NCBI GenBank assembly: GCA_039619475.1
Contig: CM077115.1
Coordinates: 495,711,352 to 495,775,351, forward strand
DNA from: Icerya purchasi
Lineage: Eukaryota > Arthropoda > Insecta > Hemiptera > Monophlebidae
DNA: 64,000 bases
Direction: 5' to 3'
Shown here: positions 22,570 to 33,766 of the stretch, piece after piece
How the letters are laid out: each line of letters begins with the position of its first letter
Numbering within the stretch: the stretch's first letter is position 1
Program-made: the position numbers and the translations under genes
Notes under the pieces: generated by a model
What the model was told of the DNA's origin: nothing
The model's input: the letters and a program-made list of their open reading frames with translations, nothing else
The model's database searches: none

Positions 22570-24440
22570 TTTTTTGAAGACTTAATTGTTTGTTAATCGA
22601 TGAGTTTCAGTGAGTTTTTGGGCAATGAATTTTTTGAAGGTACCTTTTTTTTTTTTATTTTTTTTTTTTCTTGTTTGGGTTTTTCCCTGGGTTTGCCAAT
22701 AATAGACGATTACCCATCAACATGTGTACATAGCAGCAATTAGGAGTAACAAGGAATGGAATCTGACAAAGAATGCTATACCAAGGATGGAGAAACAATA
22801 ACAATCAACGTCGAAAAATGCCAAACGGATGCATCCTGAAAAGAAAAGAAATGACGAAGGTTAAAAAGGAGTTGTTAGCTGTCCCATACCATGACCACAT
22901 CTGCAATTACAGAGCCCGCAGTACAAACGGATAAAGGAATCAGGCTACAAATAATTAAGGAAGAAGAAACACGGGATGTTTAAAAAGCAGTTAGAGCCAC
23001 CAGGCACCACAGATATATAAAACACAGCGCTTAGCGTTCGTAAACAATTAACCGAAAGTTCAATGACTTTCTTCATCACTATAAAGCAAAGTTTATAGTT
23101 CTTAATTATGAAACATTAATTATATTTATGACGACGACTGCGAAAACAGCGCCTACCATTCTGTTAAAAGGAAATCAGCAGAATTTACACCCAACAAGGT
23201 ACCTTTAAATTTCGTGTTCCATATATATTTTTAAGTTTTTTTTTTTTTTTTTTTTTTGGAGCACCTTGCTAATCTGTTAGTTACACACATTCTCTCTCGG
23301 GGAAGATTTTGATTTCTTTGTTAATGGACCCCGCCGTCGAGATAACGGCTTTCCGGCTAGACCTTAAAGTAGCATGTCTCTTTATTTGATATAAAACGAT
23401 ATCGCGATAATAACTTTCGCTTAAACATTAATTAAATAGATACGAAATAGTTGTAATACATATTTCGGAGATTATACCGTTGACAAAAGGAGAGTTAATT
23501 CAATCTGTGTTGCATTAAATTTTGAAACAGTATTTTCAGACTACTACTAATTAGCCGTATTTTGTTGGTACTTTCTTAAAATTGTGGATATTTATATGCA
23601 CGATTTCTATAGGTTAAGCCGTTTTTAAATTGTTGAAATTTTATTTATGCTCATTTTCTGTCAATTATTCCGATTAGTTCACAGGCATTAATACAGAGCC
23701 GGCTATTTTGATATTGCTGTAAAATGGCAATGCCGAGCGGGTGCTCTACGAGAAATTCGGTAAACGATCGGATTAATTCTGGGATTTTTTTTTTCTTTCT
23801 CAATTGCTTAAACTCGTCTAAACTTGAACTTTGCTATAAACGAGCGCCTCCATATAAATGAAAGCAACAAAATGAACGACGAACGAACGAAGCAAAATGA
23901 AGTGAACGAATAAAGGAAAATGAAATGAACGAAAGAAGTGAAATGAACGGCTCGGCTAATATTTATGGAAAATCTATTTCGCATTATCTCAAATATTGCC
24001 GATATTTCCAAATATAAAACTTACGCGAGCGAGAAGTAGAAAAGCTGTAAAAGGTAAATAGAGAAATCCGTTCATTGACTATCTTATTCTGAAGAGAGCC
24101 GGCGAGGAAGACAGTATAAACAAGTTTGTTTAAGCCTATCTTGCGTATTAGGTGAGAGTGTTTTTGCACTGAATATACGTATCGATTGCGTAATTACTGG
24201 ATTTATTTGAAACGAAAAAAGTAAAAAAAAAAAAAAGAAGCATAATAGAGAGAAAAAACATTTCTTCGCGGCATTGTTTAATAATACTTCAGATGTTACT
24301 GCGATTGTTTGCTGTCGAAGTACCAGATAAATGACAAGTGGCCCTTTCCTAACAAATGTAATTCCCGGCGACTAGCTAGAAGAAAAATTGAAAGTAGTTT
24401 AGATAAAAAATTGAAATGAAAAGCTCCGCGCAATAGTACA
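22570..24440. other. Intergenic, nothing recognised
   Basis: A T run at 23239-23258 and a GAACGAA-type cryptic simple sequence at 23870-23950. A possible TATA-like string (ATATATAAAAC, 23015) lacks other promoter support. Confidence 0.45.
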
Positions 24441-25540
24441 GCGGTCCGATGGATTTTCCGAAAGGCATTTTCAAAGAAAATCCAGAGTCCCCCCTGCCGT
24501 TTTCGAGTCCAACGACATCCGGCCAGCAGCCCGAACTATTCAAACGTTCTATGCAACTCTCGTAAACCGTTTCCTCTTTTAAATGTTGTTCGCCGGCAAT
24601 ACAGTCAACCGTTTCGTTTTCCAAATATCCGCGCCATTTTATCCTTGTTTCGGCCGCTTTCATCCTATCGGAAGAATACGATATGCTCTCTTGGTTGCAA
24701 TACGCGCGTACTACACCTTTGACCGAAGTCGTCACGTGTTCCTCCCTCGCTACGCAGTCGGCCCGATGTCATATTTTTGATGAGTCGCGGATGGTCGACC
24801 GACTTTAATGCAATTACTTTTCCGTCGTCGACGCGATTGCTATCGCACACCACCGTTTTATTATCGGCCGAGCGTGCGCTATGTCTGCTCATCGAAAGCT
24901 GAGATGATGGTCGCCACCATCGCAAAACACTGATTGACCGGGACAGTGATTATCTCGTCGTTATGATTATTATTTATTATTACTACGGCCGAGACTGGAA
25001 GTGTGCGATGCGTGTCGATGTTATCGGCAGACTGAATTAAGAAGGAGCCGGCGAGTTCATTAAATAAAACGCGCCCCAGACACACAGAGCAGCGCAAGGT
25101 ACAAATAGGACCACCAGACACACACACACCTCTCTGCCCCGTCGGCGCGGTACAGTTGCTCTTCTATTATTTCAATAAGATTAATCGCTGCTCCGAATTT
25201 TAGCGGGAACGGCTGCTGTCGGAGAAGTCACGCGACCGATCAGTGTAAACAACTGTCTTGTTCGGTCGAAAGAGTAAATAAATGTTTTCGATTCTATCAA
25301 TCGCGACTATCTCTGGCAAAGATAAAAGCCGTTCCTGTAAATTCACGTCGTGCGCCGTTCGGATGCAATCGGCAGCTACAGCGAGTGCATTATCGATAAG
25401 AGTTAGAGAACTGTGTTTGTTCAGTAATTAGTACGAGTGGCGCGATCATCTTGTTTCATGTCGCACACTAAATTGAAATTCGGCGCGCAGACAACGGTGC
25501 AATGTTTATGAATTTCCGAAAACTGTGGTATGATCTATGG
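24440..25540. other. GC-richer unique block, function unknown
   Basis: This stretch is visibly richer in G, C and CpG than its AT-rich surroundings and carries no transposon motif. Overlapping open frames exist on both strands (for example minus 24376-24735 and 24665-24925), none with a recognised domain, so they are probably by-products of composition. It may be non-transposon host DNA such as a promoter-proximal or conserved non-coding region. No core promoter could be established. Confidence 0.35.
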
Positions 25541-25554
25541 GGGGGGGGGGGGGG
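25539..25554 (+). repeat. Poly-G run (16 G)
   Basis: Sixteen consecutive G bases, rare in an AT-rich genome and prone to slippage and quadruplex formation. Confidence 0.9.
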
Positions 25555-26267
25555 CGTAAGGGACAACATTAAACTATCATCCCAAAAGGAAACATCTATG
25601 TAAATGATTCGTTCACCGATAGGATTAACCGATGACGACAACGAAAATGAACTAAATGGTGGCTTCCAGAGAATACGTAGAATACGTGTAATGTTGTCTT
25701 CTGTTATGAAGAATTATTATTAGATTCGCTATATTCTAAACTCAAGATTTTGCGAACCGTATTGAAAAAATTGCAAAAAAAAACGGTTATTTAAGAAAGG
25801 AAGGATGCTCAGAGATTTACTTTAAAATTTTAATACACTAAAAGGCAAAAAAAAAAAAATTAGAATTGAATATTTTCGTTTTGAACTTCTCTATTAAGTA
25901 AACTATTGTTATAACTTGATATACGATGTAACTCTTAAGCGAATGAAACATGCTTGACTGACCTTGTTCGATAAACAGTGTGCATTTCGGAGTAATGCAC
26001 TTTGGGGGGGTATATTACGTCTTAATACTTTAAAAAATTAAAAATCGTCTCCTACTCCAAATTTCCAATTTGGAGCGGTTAAAAATAATAATCCGTATTG
26101 TCTACAAAAGCTGATTGTATTATCGGCAACACCAGGAATATTTAATACGGGTTTTTAACGGTTCTGATTTCGGAATTAGGTGTACCGAGACCCTAACGTG
26201 AAGAGTATTAGTGTCGTTTAAGAATAATCGTAGTATCTCTCCTTCAAGGTGTACAAGATGTGTGTGC

Positions 26268-26375
26268 TATCTTCTTTTATCGAGGTGTAATTATTTTTCA
26301 CTTCTTAGCGAGCTTTTATCGAAATTTTAGAGTAACCTTCGAAGTCGGTATTTCTGTAAAAATATTTTTCAGCGA
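26268..26375. repeat. Dispersed arm related to the element at 20342-20779
   Basis: TCTTCTTTTATCGAGGTGTA, then CACTTCTTAGCG and TTTTAGAGTAACCTTCGAA match the right arm at 20709-20779 and the reverse complement of the left arm. A partner arm was not found nearby. Confidence 0.6.
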
Positions 26376-26379
26376 TAAT

Positions 26380-27679
26380 GCGGATAGACTGTATAAATAA
26401 CGGAGGTATTATTAAGAACGAACGGAAAGCCCGGACACTCTAAAAAAGTAGAATGACAATAAATTGGCAGAAAAGCTTGCATTAACCAGTTCAAGGCGAC
26501 TTCCTTTCTGAGACAGTGTTATTTTTGCACAGTGCAGAACAATCGAAGTAGATGCGAGAAGTACATCACAATAAAAATAACAGTGTCGAAGACACAAAGC
26601 AGCATCTGAAACAACAGCACGTGTTGTTAACGCACTAAAATGGCGTTTGTAAAACTATCTACAACGCCCTACGGTTTATTATTAAATATAATACAAGGGG
26701 GAAAGAAAAAACAAAACTCAAAATTTCTAATAAATGAAGATAGATATTATTTTAAGTGTAAACTCAAAACTGGAGGATAGAAATTTCAAAAACATATTAC
26801 GACCGAAGCGTAATTCTACGGTTATGCATTGAACTGACCTAATACCGATTAATAAAAAATAAATAAATAACAATGTTATAAAATGCACCTTTTTTTTCTA
26901 ATTTTTTTTTGAGAAATAAAATAGTTTAAGTTCTATAAAATATATATATATATATGTATATTGAATTACAGTCTTTCAGAACTAATATTATTAGCATCGG
27001 AATATTTCCTATAGACAAAAATGTAAATTGTGCAGTCCGTACAAAGAGTCCATATTACGTATTTTCTCTACAATAATACTTTTTAGTCAATTATTATAGC
27101 AAACTTACAAAGATTTTCACATGAAGTACTCATAATTGAATCGTTCAGGAATGAATGAAATAGAAAGACAGAGATTTGTCATCACAATTTTAATTCCAAC
27201 TTCCTTGTGGAATTTCGAACATCGTCCGAAACGAAACATATTACACTCGCAAAATCTGCCTACATTCAATAAATTATCTTTGCTGTTTACGTATTGGCCG
27301 TAATAAATTTCACTTTTTAACTACTGCCGATCAGGAAGCCTTATGCATCCGCGACACCCAATTGACAACACATCTATAATATCCCTACGTGAAATGCGCA
27401 GCTAAAATTATCTAAGAATTGCACTCAAGTACAATCTCGACAATGCGAGGAATACACTTGTATTTAAACCCGAATCGTTATTTTTTACCATTTATGTTAT
27501 GATACCTATTAAAATTTTAATTACAAATGATAATTTACCATAAGTACTGCTGGCTTGTCAATATGATACATACATATATTTGGGGTTTTAAATGTAGACA
27601 AATCCGTAACCCGTTTGTTAAAATTCATAAATATAAAATAAATAAATTCTCCTTATTAACAAACGAAAAAAAATAAGCA
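26380..27679. other. Intergenic, nothing recognised
   Basis: AT-rich sequence with a TA microsatellite at 26938-26954. No gene. Confidence 0.45.
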
Positions 27680-27890
27680 TAAATGAATTTACTTTAATAA
27701 ATGAAAATAAATACCTCACTTAAAAGAAACCTTTTCGGACTATATCATCATTAGCTAATAACGCGGGATATATTTTGATTGTGTGTTTTCAATTCTAACT
27801 GAGTATATTCTGTGTTGTTAGTTGATGATATAGCCCGAAATTAAATTGAGGTATTTACACTTTAATTTATTAAGGTAAATTTTGTATTTA
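27680..27890. mobile_element. Hairpin MITE-like element (211 bp)
   Basis: Left arm about 27680-27762 and right arm about 27814-27890 are inverted copies, with shared blocks AAATACCTC and GACTATATCATCA / TGATGATATAGCC. Each arm carries a TTTCGG-type block next to the ATATCATCA block. No open frame. Related motif strings occur near 60725-60760. Confidence 0.7.
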
Positions 27891-30195
27891 TAAATATTTT
27901 TTTGTTTTCGTTATTATTTCATATTTAATTAGTACGTTTTGCTTCGCGTAACGCGGCACTACTACTATTCCAATACCGAAAGTAACACAATCCGTACGAA
28001 AATGTAGCCTTCATGCCGCATGTACGTATTATTGATATGTTTTTAAATGTCTTTTTTTTTTTTTTTTTGGGTGGGGGGGAACTCATGAATACTTGTCATA
28101 TGATACATTTCAAATAATAAAAATAACACATATAACATAAGATTCGAAAAATTATAAAATGTTTATAAACATGGTTCAGCATTCGAATCGTTTTAGTTTT
28201 TCCCTTTAAGGTTACTTTTTCTTTTTTTTTTTTTTCTTCATCATTTAAAATAAAAAGCAGTGTAAATATATTACATTTTCCAACATCGTATGCGCTAAAT
28301 ATTTAAAATCAAGAAGTTATTTATTCAATTAAAAGATTTTTATTTAAATAATAAGTGCTAATGTTGGGAAAGTATGATGAAATTTTTCTCAAATTACTAA
28401 ACAATTTTTATTAAAAATCACCGCCATAAACTTTAATAAATCGCGACTTATTTTCGCAATGCTTACCGCAATTATCATTGCTCGTTTGACTGGCAGCTGC
28501 GGAGGAGTCGATGCACTCCCAGAGGACAGGTTATGTGATCCTCCAAACTAGTTCTTCGCAATTAAATAAACGTGCGACAACTACTTTGTTTTATTGTTAG
28601 GTAATCTGACAGTTTAGAATGATTTTAGGATTTTTAGATATTCTATTTCATTCATTTATTACTGTGATTTGCCCTTATGGAATATATAATACATAGAAAT
28701 AGATTTTTATGTCTTTATTAATTCTAGTAGTATTTTTTTTTTTTTTTCTTTTTCGTTTGTTCCGTAAAATACTTTGGAAAAGTTTCGGTAGGTGTTTGAA
28801 CTTCCATATCTCTCCCCCTTGGTTGCCTGTGTTACTCGTGAAAGTTTCTAACCTAACATAGTGGTTCATGCAATTGAAATCTGTCGTTTGAAAGTAATTT
28901 TTTAATTATAATTATAATTTTCTAAAAGTATCATATTTTTTTCGCTACCCGACACTTTCAAACGAAAATTTCAAAAGCCTATTTTGACGAGTTACTACGT
29001 CACATACAAGAGTATTGCTTTTGAATTTGCGAGGAAAAACAATATTTTTTCAACGGGCAAATTGGAAAACTGATTGAATAGAAATGAATTTAATTCGGGA
29101 CCATTTCGTTCGTTTTTTGTTTTTTTTTTCTGGAAAAGCGATTTAAAGCCGATTTTCATATAATTTATTTCCGATGAGTGGGTTGAATAAACGAAGAGAG
29201 AAGTAACGAATAGCAGAGTTATTAAATAAGTTTTCATTTTGATTTTTTGAAATAACGAAAATGGGAAAAATAATAAAAATGGAAAACTCTTTTCCCGTTT
29301 TGTTTCATAATAAATGAAGTTGCTATTAGTAAGGAAACAGGTACAGTTGTCCTGGAACCGTCTTAAAAAGTACCACATTTTAATAGGTGCACCGGTGAAC
29401 GAGTGTGACGGAGTAGTTTCCAGATTAGACTCGAAAATGATGAAGCGGTTTAAAAGATGTGGTGGTGACCGTTTACTTTTGGCCGACTAACTAGCAGCGA
29501 ATTTTTATATTTAATGTATTTTGACTTTAAATAGTTGTGGGAAATTAAAATTATTCAACGCTACTATTATTAATAGTGCATTAGAAAATGGGATGATTCT
29601 TCGTTACATTTATTCGGTAAAGCGGATAGAAAAGCGTTCGAAGGAGCGGAAATTTAGAACATTTAACAGATACGGTAAAATATGCAAAATAAAATGAAAT
29701 AGTGTGAGCGAACACGCCAAGAGATACGATAGAAATTGACATAGTACGATTATCGGCGCGACTTGTTCGAGTGATTTATACAGTTGACCGCTGTAGGAAA
29801 AGTTTTCACTCGTTCGGTAAGATCGATGTGCGGACTTCAATTAAGAAAAGTCGTCGAGACTTTTCCGCGCAGTTAGTTTCTCTTATCTCAGCTCACATTT
29901 GTCGAAAAGTATCCGCGTCAAAGCGTTTTTCTAGTGAACAATAAAACTTGTTAGAATATTTTAAGACGTTTCTATTGCAAATTGTATGTGAAAAGCATTT
30001 ATTTGTGATTTTTTCACGATATTGTTTCTTTTTTGTTTATAAAAAGAACTCTATCTGTTGAAAAAACATTAACAGCAATCGTCTCGAACCGATAGATTAC
30101 ACTGCCGATCTCCTGCGTTAGTCACTGAAGTATTGCGGTTAACAGATCGAGTTCGCAACAATGTTATCCATTTATTTTAGAATATCGGTCAAGCG
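27891..30195. other. Intergenic, nothing recognised
   Basis: Open frames up to 127 codons (minus 28995-29378) are lysine/phenylalanine-rich without a domain. T runs at 28052 and 28733. A small inverted repeat GAAAAGTC/GACTTTTC occurs at 29845-29865. Confidence 0.45.
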
Positions 30196-30198
30196 CAA

Positions 30199-30345
30199 AA
30201 AAATAAATATTTATTTTTGTTTTAGGCACGTCAACTGTGAACATTATAACCCGGTGCAAGTAAAGTTTTTGTAAGTAGGATCCAAAAACCAGACCCTACC
30301 TGAACGAAACATGAATGCCTAATTAAACACGGTAGCTGAACTATA
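30199..30345 (-). mobile_element. tRNA-derived SINE, family 1, minus-strand copy
   Basis: On the minus strand it reads CAGCTACCGTGTTT, a short internal insertion, TTTCGTTCAGGTAGGGTC, then ACTTGCACCGGGTTATAATG, GTTGACGTGCC and an A-rich tail. The head and tail match the SINE at 34305-34418 and the split copy at 30585/32160. The B box is decayed. Confidence 0.62.
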
Positions 30346-30584
30346 TTTATTATTTTCATACGTACTATATCATTCAAAAGCGATACTGTTTATTTGAAAT
30401 AATTTAATCGGTTTATTAGGACATTTTAAGTAGCTTTATATTAATGGATAATTATTCAGTTTTTGAAGAAGCCAAAATAGAGCATCTGTTTTTCGCTATT
30501 ACACTCTTCGATATAAAGTGATGGACGCGAGCGCTATCTATTATTTTTACAGCGAACTTTATGGTACTTTGCACGTAGAAGTGT

Positions 30585-30619
30585 TTTTGTGCTAGACCGT
30601 GACCTAGTTGGTTAGTTAA
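30585..30619 (+). mobile_element. SINE family 1, 5' part (split by piggyBac)
   Basis: CTAGACCGTGACCTAGTTGG then TTAG is a tRNA-like head with a good pol III A box. It ends at the TTAA target of the piggyBac. The rest of the SINE resumes after the second TTAA at 32156. Confidence 0.6.
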
Positions 30620-30636
30620 CCCTCGATTAGTCGCGC

Positions 30637-30654
30637 GGATGATATATGTCATCC
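30637..30654. repeat. piggyBac left subterminal palindrome
   Basis: GGATGATATATGTCATCC, a near-perfect 18-bp palindrome just inside the left terminal repeat; a likely transposase-binding site by analogy with piggyBac subterminal repeats. A third similar copy lies at 30823-30840 (GGATGACGATTGTCATCC). Confidence 0.7.
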
Positions 30655-31017
30655 ACTGTTTTTTTTTTTTTTTTTTTTTTTTTTAGTTATAATTTTTAAT
30701 ATATAGAAAATTGAACATTACCCGTTTATGTACCTTCTATGTAAACCTTAGCAAACGCATTGCAATAATCAGTTGAATCATCGTAGTGTGTATACTTTTA
30801 ATAAAGTGCATTAAACGTGCTTGGATGACGATTGTCATCCGAGCGAGCAACCAGCAAAGAATTTGTTTCCAGGCTGAATTTTTGCGCTGCCTAATAACTT
30901 CTTTCTTATTTCGGTTATTTGTTGCGTAATAAGAAAGACGTTTTTCGTGTTCTCTGTATACGTTTATTTCGTTTTACTTATGCAAGAGTAAAAATCGCTT
31001 TAGATTTTTACTGTCAT

Positions 31018-31848
31018 GTATGAGATTTGATTATGTCCACGAGAGATTGTCGAAAATCTACAGATAAACTATCTGAAATAAGAGAAATACGAGAATTATT
31101 CGTGAATAATTTTCGCAAATACTTTATTCTGTCAGAGTATTTAACGATAGATGAACGGTTATTGGCATTTTATGGAAACCGTCCATTTCGACAGTATATA
31201 CCCAGCAAGCCAGCAAAATATGGACTGAACGTGTTTGCTTTATCTGATGTAACTTACACGCTAAGTTTAGAGCCATATGTTGGAAAGTAGCTGAACGTTA
31301 TTTTGTGGGCAATTCTGCTCAAAATATTGTAACTAGGCTGGTTCAGCCAATTGAAGGAACAAATAGAAATATTACTGGCGATAACTGGCTCTCTAGTTTG
31401 ACATTAGTGAAGATACTAAAAGATAAAAACTGACTTATGTTGGAACCGTATGTAAAAGCCAAGGTGAAATTCCTAAAGAGTTTTTGCTAAGCAAAAGTAG
31501 AACAGAAAACTCTTCGATATTCGGTTTTCAGGAAGATTGTACGTTAGTATCATCTTATTGCTCGAAAAAAAAAAAAAATAAGGTAGTTCTGTTACTATTC
31601 TCAATGCACTTCGATGATACCATAGATGAAGCAACCGGTAGTGCTAAAAAATCTGAAATTGTTACATTTTACAACATATTATTAGTAATCGTCGACAGAA
31701 ATTCAAGAATCCTCTGGATCACGCGGAAGATGCTACATTTGCGGTCATAAACGGAATAAAACCACATAGAACTGGCGCATTAAAATGTAAAAATTGGGTT
31801 TGTCCAGATCACTTAAAACACATTTGTTCGAATTGTTTAGAAAACTAG
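31018..31848 (+). pseudogene. piggyBac transposase, C-terminal half, frameshifted
   Basis: Beginning near 31018 one reads MRFDYVHERL, then SEYLTIDERLLAF (first catalytic D in TIDE), FRQYIPSKPAKYGLNVFAL, and after frame changes IEGTNRNITGDNW (second D), LTYVGTVCKSQGEIPKEFL, IFGFQEDCTLVS and SMHFDDTIDEATGSAKKSEI. The third catalytic D region (usually KGGVD) is missing. The end reads CYICGHKRNK then KCKNWVCPDHLKHICSNCL with a stop at 31846-31848, the cysteine-rich zinc domain that binds the ends. At least four frameshifts. Confidence 0.88.
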
Positions 31849-32097
31849 TTAATTTTAGAGTAAGTCTTTGTAGTACCGCGTTAGTTATCTGAAAACACGA
31901 AATACATTCTTAACTACTAATTTAAAACTAAAATGTTGTAAAAAGACCTAATAAAATAAAATATATCAAACTAAGGAATATTTTAATAATTTAAAATTTT
32001 ACTTAATAAACATTTTGAATACGGCCTAAACTATTTATATTGTAGAAGAAATTTTTAAAAAGTGAAATTTTGAAAACACAAATCTATTTTTAAAAGT

Positions 32098-32115
32098 GGG
32101 TGACATATGTCATCC
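32098..32115. repeat. piggyBac right subterminal palindrome
   Basis: GGGTGACATATGTCATCC, partner of the left palindrome in inverted orientation, separated from the right terminal repeat by AACTAACAAACTATTTT-like spacer sequence. Confidence 0.7.
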
Positions 32116-32159
32116 GCGCAACTAACAAACTATTTTGCGCGCGACTAATGGAGGGTTAA

Positions 32160-32300
32160 TTGTGTTTCTTTCTGCTAGGATTTGATTCGAATCTCGCTTC
32201 GTACTTTTAAAATATACAAAAAAATTCACTTGCGCTGGGTAAATGCTCGTAATTGACGAACCCGAAAATAAAAAAGTAAAAAAAAAAAAAACATATCTCG
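32160..32300 (+). mobile_element. SINE family 1, 3' part (split by piggyBac)
   Basis: It continues the SINE interrupted at 30619: GTGTTTCTTTCTGCTAGG, a B box in GATTCGAATCTCGC, then CACTTGCGCTGGGTAAATG, AATTGACGAACCC and an A tail. The body matches the copies at 34305-34418 and 30199-30345. Confidence 0.68.
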
Positions 32301-32699
32301 GGTGAACGTTATTTACAACATTCAACGTGTAGTCAAAAAATTTAAATGTTCCCGTAAGTTATTATTAGCTGAACTGTGTTGAAATTTATAATAAAATATT
32401 ACGGACGAAATTTGAGAATTCAGATTTTTGTACGAAGATGGTAAGTGAATTTGGTTTTAGTTTTTACAAGAATATGAGATCTTAATATAGAGTAAACTAC
32501 GCGGTTATTTAACAAAAGAAGAAGAGGTCGGTGTCTAGGGACACCACCCGGTAGGAACGAAGTTCTTTCTGTAGATATTAGCTATAAAGTCACCCGTCTA
32601 AAGTACGCGATAAAATACAGTACAGGTTAAAAGAAAAACAAGATATACTTCGCGAAGTTAAAAAAAAAAAAAAAAAGGCAACATTTTAACAGAATTTTA

Positions 32700-32855
32700 C
32701 GAACAGAAAACATCAAAAATGTAAACTTACGTGCTTGGTGTTAGAACGTATAAGTTAATTTGTCGACGAGCGTTTAGCTTAATGAATGTAATTAAATAAT
32801 TAAAAATTCAGTAGCTGACAAGCCCAATAAAAAGGTAAAAAATAATAATAATTAA
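32700..32855 (+). mobile_element. SINE family 1, probable decayed copy
   Basis: ACTTACGTGCTTGGTGTTAG resembles the SINE body, and GTAGCTGACAAGCCC followed by an A-rich tail resembles the shared 3' end. The head is not recognisable. Confidence 0.4.
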
Positions 32856-33471
32856 AAAAAAAATTTGATAGGGGCCAGTTATGTTTATTTTTTCTCCTTC
32901 CTCCAGTCTTTCATTCGTATACCTCTACATCTCTGCTGTACAGCGTGTATGTATATGACCGATACCTCTATATACTGTTTCTTGTAACGGTCGGATGTAA
33001 CGCTCGATTTTTAATACTGGATGTTTTTGCTTTTGCCTAGCTCCGGTCTCGCTGCGATACTTCGTTCCAATAAAGTGAATAGGTAATGTATTCTTTTTTT
33101 ATGCTGCATCTTTTTTTTTGGATAATATACATCAAATCCCCGAGCAAACACGAATACCTTTGTTTTCGATCTTTTATTCGCATTATTATTTCGGTAAAGC
33201 ATATTTTTAACGTACACTAAAAATTTATAGATCATACGGCGTTCATGAGAAGACTCATAATTCATGGGTAAAATACAAATGCCTTAGTGTACGTGTAAAG
33301 GAAACAGGAATATTTTCTATCTGTTGACTTTACCGAACATGAAACAAAAGGTACAGACCATTTTGAAATTTGAATTCGTCTTTTTTTTTTTTTTACACTA
33401 AAATAATTATTTGGACCTTTAAAAATAACGTATAGAAAATTTGGAACATACAAAATATTTTTGTCTCTTAC

Positions 33472-33558
33472 CTGTGTTACGAACAATGTGCATAGCAGAT
33501 CAGTTCCATTTTGTGAACCGAACAGCAGCACAGTGCTTGAAAACGTTTTGAATGCTAC
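33472..33558 (-). other. Candidate orphan coding exon
   Basis: On the minus strand, TTTTTTTCATAG (3' splice-like) precedes an 87-bp open segment that ends CACAG before GTAAGAGAC (5' splice-like). The exon would read VAFKTFSSTVLLFGSQNGTD followed by LLCTLFVTQ, hydrophobic and unlike the low-complexity surroundings. It lies in a longer open frame (33262-33768) that is otherwise AT-driven. I do not recognise a family, and no partner exon was seen. It could be chance. Confidence 0.25.
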
Positions 33559-33766
33559 TATGAAAAAAATGGTATCGTAAATAATTATGTATATAAATTG
33601 AAAATCATATATAGTGTATAAAAAATAATGAATTACGTAATTACATAATTTAATAATTACATTGCAACCATTTTTTTTCTTTCTTTTATTATATAATTGG
33701 CAAAGATAGAAAATGTGTTTACTGTATGACACAAGGCGGTAGAGTAAGCGTAAGACGAGGATTATC

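Larger units (their letters stand above)
30620..32155 (+). mobile_element. piggyBac transposon, decayed (1536 bp)
   Basis: TTAA flanks both ends (30616-30619, 32156-32159), the obligate piggyBac target. The ends are CCCTCGATTAGTCGCGCG and, inverted, CCCTCCATTAGTCGCGCG. An internal 18-bp near-palindrome lies directly inside the left end (30637-30654) but about 17 bp further in on the right (32098-32115), the asymmetric end design known for piggyBac. The interior holds the last half of a transposase with frameshifts. The N-terminal half is largely gone, so the element is deleted and inactive. Confidence 0.9.

Noticed and set aside
22720..23210. Possible retroelement leader with TATA-like ATATATAAAAC
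   Set aside because: No paired long terminal repeat, primer site or coding homology could be read.
24376..25127. Overlapping minus-strand open frames as genes
   Set aside because: Three overlapping frames without domains in a GC-richer block; no start, splice or conservation evidence.
29845..29865. Inverted repeat GAAAAGTC/GACTTTTC as a terminator or operator
   Set aside because: Eukaryotic context; an 8-bp chance palindrome is expected in a window of this size.
30060..30135. tRNA-like A and B boxes on the minus strand (GGTTCGAGACG)
   Set aside because: The cloverleaf does not close and neither SINE tail is present; too weak to call.
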